Assembly (NCBI GenBank): GCA_041395845.1
Contig: JAWKZS010000004.1
Span: 240,758-304,757, forward strand
Reading direction: 5' to 3'
Length of the DNA stretch: 64,000 bases
Source: Ch67 sp041395845
GTDB lineage: Bacteria; Pseudomonadota; Gammaproteobacteria; Pseudomonadales; Ketobacteraceae
Shown: one piece after another, positions 52,496-60,255 of the stretch
Numbering within the stretch: position 1 is the stretch's first letter
Layout: every line of letters begins with the position of its first letter
Position numbers and translations under genes: made by a program
Notes under the pieces: model-generated
What the model was told of the DNA's origin: nothing
What the model saw: only the letters and a program-made list of their open reading frames with translations
Databases searched by the model: none

Positions 52496-54205
52496 ATGCA
52501 AAAATTTACCGTCCTGTTATTAGCGGTTTTTGTAGCCAGTTTCGGCTGGCTACAGCAGTATTCTCCAGCCATCTATGATGGCGAGGTCCGTATGTATGAA
52601 GATCGGGACGGTCGATTTGATATTGCGAACGCTGTGAATCTGCCCTGGCAAGCGCAACCGCTTTCACCGGTTAATCTTGGATTTCGCGATTCTTTTGTAT
52701 GGTTTTATATTCCGCTGCCATCAACGCTGTTTGGTGGAAGTGTATCCCGAGTTCTTGAGATTGATTTTCCCACCATTGATCGACTGGAATTCTATCGGGT
52801 CAATGCGCAGGGTGAGGTGGTTCAGCGATATCTGACGGGAACCGACTTACCTTTTGCGTCTCGTCCTTTCTGGGATGATGACTGGGTTTTCCCATTGGAA
52901 AGCGTTCAGCCGGGTGATCGGCTTTTTCTTCGTGCGGCAACCTCAAATTCCCTGCAAATGCCGATCCGGTTTTATGAGTATGACGATTTTTTGCGGCAGG
53001 ACATGCTGGGCTTGATGTGCTGGGGTGGCATGTATGGCTTGCTGTTGATAATGGCCATGTACAGCTTCCTGAACGGTTTGGTCATTCGCGACCGGATGTA
53101 TATATTTTATGGTGGTTATGTCATGGCATCCGGGTTGACCAGCGCTGCGCTGAATGGCCACGGCTTTGCCTATTTGTGGCCTGATGCCCCTGCAGTCAAT
53201 GCGGTCTCGCTCTCGGTTTTTCCTCCTCTTGTGATCTGCTTTGGCGTCGCGTTTGCACTCGAATATCTGGATTTCGTGCGGGGACGGGCCAAAGAACGCT
53301 GGCTTGGATACCTGTTGATCGCGGCGGCCTTTTTAACAGCAGTAACATCCTGGCTTACCGAGCTGGATTTGTCATTTTGGGCTGCAGTCGAAATCTTTGT
53401 ATTTTCTGTCGTGATGTTTGCGTTTGGTGTGAAAGCCATCAGGCGTGGCCATTACCTGGGATGGTATTTCCTCGTGGGCTGGTCCGTTTTTCTGGTGGGG
53501 GCCAGTATGTTTGCCCTCAACGTCCTAGGCCTGCTGCCTTTCAACATTATCACCGTGCACAGCAAGGAAGTGGGCTCCGCGTTCGAGATCATCATGCTGT
53601 CGCTGGGCATGTCAGCGATCTACAGCCATGAGAAGGAAGAGCGCTCGCGCATTGATAGTGCCATCGACGCGATGAATCAGCGGTTGCGCCGTCGGTTGAA
53701 TCTGATCAACAGCAAGAACGGCGTGCTGGAAATTCCCCAGTTGAGCAGTCATCTGCAGGATATTCGCAATCTGGACCGGCGCATCCATGATGAAATGGGG
53801 CGCTTGCTGGTGGTGGCAGTTCAGGTGATTGACCGGGTGGTGGGGCGGCCGGATTATATTGCCCAGGGTGATTGTCTGCGGGGACTGTTCAACAGTCGGG
53901 TAACGGTGTTTCCCTTCAATACCACCCGGGAAGGGTTGCAGGGTGAGGTCACCGTGCTGCTGTTCCCGTTGCACAATAAATTTGAAGCCGAGCCGATTCT
54001 TGAGCGGGTGGAGCAGTGGCGCCAGTCCCTCGGTGAGCAGTACGATCTGCACTTTGGTTATGCGATTTCGCACCTGACCGAAAAGTACGACGTCGATTAT
54101 ATCGATGAGTCGTTACACTATCTGGAAGAAGCGATTGCCCGTCACGCGGTGTCCTATTCCATCGACGATACGCTGGGCTTTGCTGCCCGTCAGCAGACTG
54201 CCTGA
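52496..54205 (+). CDS. 7TMR-DISM receptor with degenerate GGDEF-like output
   Basis: A 569-residue membrane receptor. Signal segment (about 1-20), 7TMR-DISMED2-type periplasmic domain (about 30-165), seven helices (about 180-370), a coiled coil (about 375-425), and a C-terminal domain (about 430-560) that follows the GGDEF fold pattern (LLVVAVQVIDRV; VTVLLFPLHNKFEAEPILERVEQWRQSL; LHFGYAISHLT; ESLHYLEEAIARHAVSY) but has no GGDEF motif or metal Asp. It is probably a non-enzymatic nucleotide- or protein-binding output. It is paired with the methyltransferase upstream. Confidence 0.83.
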   Translation: MQKFTVLLLAVFVASFGWLQQYSPAIYDGEVRMYEDRDGRFDIANAVNLPWQAQPLSPVNLGFRDSFVWFYIPLPSTLFGGSVSRVLEIDFPTIDRLEFYRVNAQGEVVQRYLTGTDLPFASRPFWDDDWVFPLESVQPGDRLFLRAATSNSLQMPIRFYEYDDFLRQDMLGLMCWGGMYGLLLIMAMYSFLNGLVIRDRMYIFYGGYVMASGLTSAALNGHGFAYLWPDAPAVNAVSLSVFPPLVICFGVAFALEYLDFVRGRAKERWLGYLLIAAAFLTAVTSWLTELDLSFWAAVEIFVFSVVMFAFGVKAIRRGHYLGWYFLVGWSVFLVGASMFALNVLGLLPFNIITVHSKEVGSAFEIIMLSLGMSAIYSHEKEERSRIDSAIDAMNQRLRRRLNLINSKNGVLEIPQLSSHLQDIRNLDRRIHDEMGRLLVVAVQVIDRVVGRPDYIAQGDCLRGLFNSRVTVFPFNTTREGLQGEVTVLLFPLHNKFEAEPILERVEQWRQSLGEQYDLHFGYAISHLTEKYDVDYIDESLHYLEEAIARHAVSYSIDDTLGFAARQQTA

Positions 54206-54217
54206 CACCCAGCCCAG

Positions 54218-54772
54218 TCAATTCCAGCGCATGTGTTTGGAAAAACCCGTCTGCAGGAAATTCATCTGATCCGCCAGAATGTGGCGATTGGCCAGCGCCA
54301 GGTACTCCATTTTGTTGGGCTTGAAGGGGATGGCCAGCAGTGGCATGCCGGCTTCTTCCGGGGTGCGATTGCCCTTGCGCTGGTTGCAGCGCCGGCAGGC
54401 AGTCACCAGATTGGTCCATTTTTCGGAGCCACCCCGTGAGCGGGGCTGAATGTGATCGCGGGTCAGCAGATCGGGGGTGAATTTGTCGCCGCAATAAAGG
54501 CACAGATTGCAGTCGCGCCGGAACAGCAGGCGATTGCAGACCGCAGGCACATGCTGATCGCTGTACTTGAGTTCGCCTTCGGTGGCCATGATGGGGGGCA
54601 GGATCAGCTCGGAGCGAACTCCGTAACGGTTGATGCCGCCACGAATACGGATGTCGCTATCGCCCAGTGACCATAGCACCAGGCCTTTGACCAGAAGGGT
54701 TGCGGCTTCTTCCCGCGTTAGCCATTGCAAGGGTAGTCCGGCCTTGTTGAGTCGGAGTATCCGGGGTTGCAT
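54218..54772 (-). CDS. HNH endonuclease family protein
   Basis: A 184-residue protein with a C-terminal HNH nuclease. The zinc and catalytic set is CLYCGDKFTPDLLTRDHIQPRSRGGSEKWTNLVTACRRCNQRKGNRTPEE: Cys pairs about 93/96 and 130/133, His-Asn-His core with DHIQPRSRGG. The N-terminal 85 residues form a conserved domain (RLNKAGLPLQWLTREEAATLLVKGLVLWSLGD) widely found in Pseudomonas relatives. ATG at 54772 with GGAG upstream; the extension to 54853 is rejected. Target and role unknown. Confidence 0.9.
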   Translation of the reverse strand: MQPRILRLNKAGLPLQWLTREEAATLLVKGLVLWSLGDSDIRIRGGINRYGVRSELILPPIMATEGELKYSDQHVPAVCNRLLFRRDCNLCLYCGDKFTPDLLTRDHIQPRSRGGSEKWTNLVTACRRCNQRKGNRTPEEAGMPLLAIPFKPNKMEYLALANRHILADQMNFLQTGFSKHMRWN

Positions 54773-54965
54773 TGTCGTCTCCACACCTGGATTGGGTATG
54801 TTGTCTGATGGCAGCGTTTTTCTGCTTTTGGCGACTGCACGCTGCGCAGGCATATCAAGATAGTGAACCAGTTTTCCGCCATTTTCCAGACGCTTATAAG
54901 AATAATCGAGGTAAATGTCAGTTGTTTTGCGGCCAGATTGGCGGTTGAGCGGGGTGATGGCGGGT

Positions 54966-55721
54966 TCAGGCGGTATCGCTGCGCAGGGAAAGGCCGTCCA
55001 GCAGCGCAGGCAACCAGTGTCCGGCCGGGCCGATCAGTTCGATGTCCGCCAGGTGGCTGGCGTCGCTGGGTTGGGTGTTGACGATGAGGATGCTGGCGTG
55101 ACGGCGCCGCGCCAGGTGGATCAGGCCCGCTGCCGGGTAGACACTGGCACTGGTGCCGACCACCAGCAGGCATTCGCAGTGGGCCACCAGGGCTTCGGCC
55201 TGTTGCCAGGCTGCCTCGGGGAGGGTTTCGCCGAACCAGACCACGTCAGGCCGCATCCAGCCATCGCAGCGTGGGCAGCTGCGTAACGGCGGTGGGCTGG
55301 CAAGATTCACGGGTTCCCGGTAGCCGCAGCGGTCGTTGCAGCGGTCGTGGGTGATGTCGCCGTGCAGATGGATGACGTTCGACGCCTGGCAGCCTGCCTG
55401 TTCCAGCAGGTTGTCCACGTTCTGGGTAATCTGGATCAGCCCCGGTTGTCCGGCCAGGGCGGTATGACCGGGATTGGGGCGGGTGGTAGCCAGGGTCTGG
55501 CGCCGCCAGTTATACCATTCAATGACCCGCTGCGGGTCTTCGGCAAAGCCTTCCGGCGAGGCCAGTTTCATCGGGTCGAAGCGGGACCATAATGCGTGGG
55601 TTTCGGTGTCCCTAAAGGTGGAAATGCCGGACTCGGCGCTGAGACCTGCACCGGAGAAACAGGCCACCCGGGTGGCACTGGTCAGCAGCGCGCGGGCTTC
55701 GTCGATATGGTTGTCGGCCAT
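54966..55721 (-). CDS. NAD-dependent protein deacylase, Sir2 family
   Basis: A 251-residue sirtuin that removes acyl groups from lysines using NAD. Seen: FSGAGLSAESGISTFRD (about 23-39), ITQNVDNLLEQAGC (about 98-111), catalytic His in VIHLHGD, four zinc Cys (CNDRCGYREPVNL ... CPRCDGW), and VVGTSASVYPAAGLI. The ATG at 55721 starts the conserved part; the extension to 55844 lies in the upstream gene. Starts 8 bases after the response-regulator stop, so co-transcription is likely. Confidence 0.91.
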   Translation of the reverse strand: MADNHIDEARALLTSATRVACFSGAGLSAESGISTFRDTETHALWSRFDPMKLASPEGFAEDPQRVIEWYNWRRQTLATTRPNPGHTALAGQPGLIQITQNVDNLLEQAGCQASNVIHLHGDITHDRCNDRCGYREPVNLASPPPLRSCPRCDGWMRPDVVWFGETLPEAAWQQAEALVAHCECLLVVGTSASVYPAAGLIHLARRRHASILIVNTQPSDASHLADIELIGPAGHWLPALLDGLSLRSDTA

Positions 55722-55728
55722 AAACCGG

Positions 55729-57054
55729 TTATTGCGGGTTGATGGAAATTTCGATGCGCTGATTGCGGGTGGCAACGGCATTCCAGCGGGCGGCGTCCAT
55801 GTCGGGATCGGGCTGGGGATAGCGTGCCGCCGGACGGCGATCACCGGCCGTGGACAGGGTTATGCGGATGTTGTCACCAAACTCGGCATCGAAGGCGTTG
55901 AGGAATGCCGCAAACCCGGCGGTCTGCTCATTCCCGGTGGTTTCGATGAGGGCGGGGTCAAACACGGTCACTTCGCAGCTGTTCATCGGCTGGCCGGCTT
56001 CCGGCAGTACGGTCTCGCCGGCATCGGAGGTCTGGGTGCAGAATCTTCCCAGGTGACTGCGCACCTGTATTTCACCCTGGAAACCGACGCTGTTCAGGTT
56101 GTCCGCCAGCCGTGCCAGGGTATCCGCCAGTTTGTCGTTGAAAGGCTTTTCGCCAAAGGCAAACCGGCCTTCCTGATTGAGTGCCCATTCCAGGCTTTCG
56201 TAGAAACGGCGGTTGGTCTCTTCGCTCTGACTGGATACATCGGTCAGACGGGATTCGAGCTGGGACTGAATGTTCTGCGACAGGGAGTTCTGTTCCTGCA
56301 GGTTCTGCTTCAGGGTGGCGTTTTCGAGCCGCATCTCGTTGAGCTGGCGGCTGATCTGGTTGTTGTACATCAGCAGAATGCCGATCATGACGATACACAG
56401 GGCCAGGCCAAAAAACTGCAGGCGGTAACTGCGGTTGGCGGCACGGCGCTCCACCGGGCGGCTGTTCAGGTTCTGCAGCTGCTCGGTCAATGCCTGCAGG
56501 CGGGATTCCAGATCCTGCAGTTCGGTGTGTTTGGTTTCATTGCTGCGCGCTTCTGCCGGTTGCGGTTCGCGGCGGGGAGCGGGTGCCGGTTCTTCGGCCG
56601 CACCGGTTTCCACGATCACGACATCATTGGCTGCGCTGCGATTGATGGCCACCACATTGGCGGCTGCCACGGGCTTCTGACCGGGCAGCAGATTCTGCTT
56701 TTCGAGTACCTTGGCCAGCTGCAGGGGTTTCAGGGTCTTGGGGATCACGTCCACAGCGCCGAGGGCGCGGGCCTGGCTTTCGTAGACTTCGCCTTCCTTC
56801 GAGGTGTACATGATGATGGGGATGGCGGAGGTGTGTGGATCGTTCTTGATGGCGCGCAGGGTCTGGAAGCCGTCCATGCCGGGCATGGTGTGGTCCATGA
56901 AGATCATGGTGGGCTTTTTGCTGCAGAGATATCCCAGGGCTTCTTCGCCGGATTCCACCGTGTCCACATCGATGCCCTGTTCCTTGAGCATCTTGCTCAA
57001 CATGTGCCGGGCCATGCGGGAGTCGTCTACGACCAGTGCCAGGGTGGAAGTCAT
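55729..57054 (-). CDS. Membrane-anchored response regulator with periplasmic domain
   Basis: A 441-residue protein with an unusual order: receiver domain (about 4-125; phospho-acceptor Asp54 in MIFMDHTMPGMDG, Lys106 in VIPKTLKP), a Pro/Ala/Glu linker (about 130-190), a coiled coil (about 178-205), one membrane helix (about 213-230), a second coiled coil (about 235-290), and a C-terminal domain of about 140 residues ending RNQRIEISI, OmpA-like in part. A cytoplasmic receiver thus controls a periplasmic part. ATG at 57054 fits the receiver start; neither it nor the TTG at 57096 has a good ribosome-binding site. Confidence 0.82.
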   Translation of the reverse strand: MTSTLALVVDDSRMARHMLSKMLKEQGIDVDTVESGEEALGYLCSKKPTMIFMDHTMPGMDGFQTLRAIKNDPHTSAIPIIMYTSKEGEVYESQARALGAVDVIPKTLKPLQLAKVLEKQNLLPGQKPVAAANVVAINRSAANDVVIVETGAAEEPAPAPRREPQPAEARSNETKHTELQDLESRLQALTEQLQNLNSRPVERRAANRSYRLQFFGLALCIVMIGILLMYNNQISRQLNEMRLENATLKQNLQEQNSLSQNIQSQLESRLTDVSSQSEETNRRFYESLEWALNQEGRFAFGEKPFNDKLADTLARLADNLNSVGFQGEIQVRSHLGRFCTQTSDAGETVLPEAGQPMNSCEVTVFDPALIETTGNEQTAGFAAFLNAFDAEFGDNIRITLSTAGDRRPAARYPQPDPDMDAARWNAVATRNQRIEISINPQ

Positions 57055-57113
57055 GGGAGGGATGAACGTCCGTTTGTTATCGTTATTAATACTCAAAAAT
57101 ATATCAAAGCAAT

Positions 57114-57953
57114 TTAGGTTGCACCATGTTTTTGTGGCTTTTCTGTGATGCTGTTGGTGCCAAGGTGTACCCGCGCAAAGCCATGCAAATGCAGGGTTTC
57201 CGCCATTTTTCTCGCCGCGGTCGTATCGGCGGTAAATAAAAATTCATTATCGCTCAGGGTCGTGGGCGACGGGGTGATGTCCTGCAGTAGCGAGACAGCC
57301 CGGCGGGCAATGGCTTCACCGCTGTCGATGAGCCGGGTGCCTGGCGGCAGGTGTCGGGTGATTTCGTCCCGCAGAAAGGGAAAGTGGGTGCAACCCAGCA
57401 CGACCACATCCGGTGTCGGTTGCGCGGTGCCGAACGGCGCGAGCGCCTGGGCGATGACGGCGTCGTCTACCGGCAGTCCGCGCAGTTTGTTTTCCGCTTC
57501 GTGCACCAGTTCCGACGAACCCACCTTGGTGACCGTGCAGTGACTGGCAAAGCTATCAATGAGTTTCTGCACGTATTGGCGTTTGACGGTGCCGGCGGTT
57601 GCCAGCAGACCGATGTGCTGGTTCTGGCTCAGTTGGGCTGCCGGTTTGATGGCGGGTACGACACCGATAATGGGGGTGCGGGTCTGCTGGCGCAGCGGTT
57701 CCAGCACCACGGTGCTGGCGGTGTTGCAGGCGATCACGATCAGGTCCGGCCGTGCATAGACTTCCAGAAACGGCAGCAGGTCCAGCAGGCGCTGGATCAG
57801 TACGGATTCTTCCTGGATGCCGTAGGGGAAAATGGCGTTGTCCGCCACGTAGAAGATCCGGCTTACCGGAATGCGCGCGCGGATTTCGTCGGCAATGCTG
57901 AGGCCGCCGATACCGGAGTCGAAAATCAGGAGGGTGGGAAGGATATCTGTCAT
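57114..57953 (-). CDS. murI: Glutamate racemase
   Basis: Makes D-glutamate for peptidoglycan, 279 residues, normal length. FDSGIGGLSI (about 11-20) carries the first Asp and Ser; catalytic Cys76 in IACNTAST and Cys188 in VVLGCTHFP, with YVADNAIFPYG. The ATG at 57953 is 7 bases after the helicase stop. Being downstream of two DNA-repair genes is unusual for murI but common in Pseudomonas-like genomes in other forms. Confidence 0.94.
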   Translation of the reverse strand: MTDILPTLLIFDSGIGGLSIADEIRARIPVSRIFYVADNAIFPYGIQEESVLIQRLLDLLPFLEVYARPDLIVIACNTASTVVLEPLRQQTRTPIIGVVPAIKPAAQLSQNQHIGLLATAGTVKRQYVQKLIDSFASHCTVTKVGSSELVHEAENKLRGLPVDDAVIAQALAPFGTAQPTPDVVVLGCTHFPFLRDEITRHLPPGTRLIDSGEAIARRAVSLLQDITPSPTTLSDNEFLFTADTTAARKMAETLHLHGFARVHLGTNSITEKPQKHGAT

Positions 57954-57960
57954 CGACTGA

Positions 57961-60255
57961 TTATAAGTCAGCGCCCCGGAACGCAAGAAGAGGGGCGCGT
58001 AAATCTTCTGGCTGGCGTGCGATGCGCGGTCGCCAGTGGATCGGGAACAGGTTGCGGTAGTCGCTACGGGTGAAGCGGTCGTCCGCCAGAATGACGATGC
58101 CGCGGTCGGTGTTGTTGCGGATCAGGCGCCCGGCGGACTGGATCACCCGGTTGAAACCCGGATAGCGGAACGCAAAATCGAAGCCGTTAAGCCCTGTAGC
58201 GTCGAACTGTTGCTGGATCAGTTCCCGTGGCAGGGAAGGGGGCGGCATGCAGGTACCGATGACGATCACTCCGTCCAGCAGGTTGTCCGGCAGATCCAGA
58301 CCTTCGGCGTAGCTGCCGCCGGCGATCACCAGTGCGAAACAGGGTTGAGCCGCCAGCTGCGTCACGAAGGTTGTGGTATCGGCGCTGTCCTGCTGCGACA
58401 GCAGGGGCAAATCCGGGTGGTGTAGCTGCAGATGCTGTTGCAGGGCCTGCAGATAGTGATAGGACGGAAAACTCACCAGATAGCGCCCCGGTGCGGTTTG
58501 CCAGACCGTGTTCAGCAAGGCTGCCAGCAGTGGGATGGACCGTTCACGGGCGTCGTAGCGGGTATTGATAGGCACGATCAGGGTCAGCTGCTGTTGTGGT
58601 TCAAAGGGCGATGGCAGATCCAGGGTCTGATCGAATGGCTGCTGGCTGATGGCACGGGCGAAGAAATCCAGCGGCTGCAGGCTGCCGGAAAAATACAGCA
58701 CGGCATGAAAACGCCGGGTGAGGGCATCCAGTTGTGGCGCCGGATCGGTACAGAAGATGTCGAGCGTGGCCGATGGTTTTTCCTGTTGGTTCAGCAGCCG
58801 ATCTTCCGCCTGCCAGCGTTGCAGGCGCTGGGCAAAACGGACCCATTGCATCAGGCATTCAAACAGATCCTGCGGATATACCAGCCATTGTTGCTGGCCA
58901 AACCATTCCAGCCACTGCTCGCTCAGGGTAGTGGCGTCCTGGATCAGTTTTGCCGGCGGTTCGGGTGAAACGGTGGGTAGCGTTTCCGGGTTGAACCAGT
59001 GACGGGCAAAGCGCTGCAGGCGTCGTTGCAAGGCTTTGTCGGTGATGAGGGGGATGGCCTGCTGCACTGCATGGCGCTGCAGCGTGGCACTGAACATGTC
59101 GCGGGCGCGATCGGGCAGGTTGTGGGCCTCGTCCACCAGCAGGGCAATCTGTTTGGCGTGACTGTCGAGATAATCTGCCAACCGCACGGTGGGATCGAAC
59201 ACGTAGTTGTAATCAGCGATCACCAGATCGGCCCACGGCAGGCATTCCAGTGCCAGTTGGTGGGGGCAGAGTGAATATTCGCTGGCCTTGTTGCGCAGCC
59301 ATTCCGGCGACCAGTGGGAACAGGCCTGAATGTCGGTGCGGATTGCTTGCCAGCGATCGTAGAAACCGCGCTGCAAGGTGCAATCGATGGGCTGGCTGTC
59401 GCAGAAGCAGACCCGTTCACGCGCGCTGAGTTGCAATACACGCAAGGGTTGATCGGCGGTGTGTCCCAGCAGATCCAGGGCCTGCTGTACGCTGCGTTGG
59501 CCGCTGTTTTTGGCGGTCAGATACCAGAGTTGGCGCGCCCGGTCTTCACCCAGCACTTTCAGTGCCGGGAACAGTACGCCACTGGTTTTGCCGAGACCGG
59601 TGGCGGCCTGATAGAGGCTGCGCTGACCATCACGCAGATCACGATAGGCCTGTACCGACAGGGCGCGTTGACCTTGCCGGTAACCGGTGAAAGGAAACGT
59701 GATGCCCTGCAGCCAGGTGTTGCGACGCTGCCAGTGTTCGCATTGCTGCTGCAGCCAGAATTCGAAGGTCTGACGACAATTTTGATAAAACCCATCCAGT
59801 TCTACGCGATCGAGCGTGGCATCGAAACTGAATTCATCAGTATCATCGAGTTTCAGATAGGTCAGACGCAGATGCAGCTGGTTGCTGTCATGGGCCGCTG
59901 CGTAAAGCGCGCCGTACAGTTGCAGCTGCGCCCAGTGCACGGCTTGCTGCTGTTCTGGCAGGCTGGTGCGATCACAGTAGGTGGTCTTGATTTCTTCCAG
60001 TGTGGTGATGTCGTCTTCCTGCACGCCATCGATGCGGCCGCTGAGTTGACACACGAACAGTGAATGTTGCCATTCATCGCTGACCGCTATTTCCTTGCGG
60101 TAATGGGCGGGGCGTGCGGCCTGCAGGGTGCGTTGTCCCTGCTGGCCTTCCTGCGCCGTGGGGGAGCGTTGCAGACCCAGGCCAACATCACCGCGACGGC
60201 AGCAGAATTCTGCCAGCTCGGATACGCTGATGCGAAACCGGCAGGATTCAATCAT
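57961..60255 (-). CDS. XPD/Rad3-type Fe-S helicase with PD-(D/E)XK-like N-terminus
   Basis: A 764-residue helicase. The first 150 residues look like a PD-(D/E)XK nuclease fold: GRIDGVQEDDITTLEEIKTT gives the Asp and the ExK pair. Then the SF2 core: ATGLGKTSG (Walker A, about 210), an iron-sulphur region with Cys near VCFCDSQPIDC, ACSHW and YSLCPHQL (about 290-350), DEAH in LLVDEAHNLPDRAR, and motifs V/VI (AGGSYAEGLDLPD; QSAGRLIRNNTDRG). This is the family sometimes found beside bacterial FAN1; here its ATG overlaps the FAN1-like stop by 8 bases. Confidence 0.9.
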   Translation of the reverse strand: MIESCRFRISVSELAEFCCRRGDVGLGLQRSPTAQEGQQGQRTLQAARPAHYRKEIAVSDEWQHSLFVCQLSGRIDGVQEDDITTLEEIKTTYCDRTSLPEQQQAVHWAQLQLYGALYAAAHDSNQLHLRLTYLKLDDTDEFSFDATLDRVELDGFYQNCRQTFEFWLQQQCEHWQRRNTWLQGITFPFTGYRQGQRALSVQAYRDLRDGQRSLYQAATGLGKTSGVLFPALKVLGEDRARQLWYLTAKNSGQRSVQQALDLLGHTADQPLRVLQLSARERVCFCDSQPIDCTLQRGFYDRWQAIRTDIQACSHWSPEWLRNKASEYSLCPHQLALECLPWADLVIADYNYVFDPTVRLADYLDSHAKQIALLVDEAHNLPDRARDMFSATLQRHAVQQAIPLITDKALQRRLQRFARHWFNPETLPTVSPEPPAKLIQDATTLSEQWLEWFGQQQWLVYPQDLFECLMQWVRFAQRLQRWQAEDRLLNQQEKPSATLDIFCTDPAPQLDALTRRFHAVLYFSGSLQPLDFFARAISQQPFDQTLDLPSPFEPQQQLTLIVPINTRYDARERSIPLLAALLNTVWQTAPGRYLVSFPSYHYLQALQQHLQLHHPDLPLLSQQDSADTTTFVTQLAAQPCFALVIAGGSYAEGLDLPDNLLDGVIVIGTCMPPPSLPRELIQQQFDATGLNGFDFAFRYPGFNRVIQSAGRLIRNNTDRGIVILADDRFTRSDYRNLFPIHWRPRIARQPEDLRAPLLAFRGADL

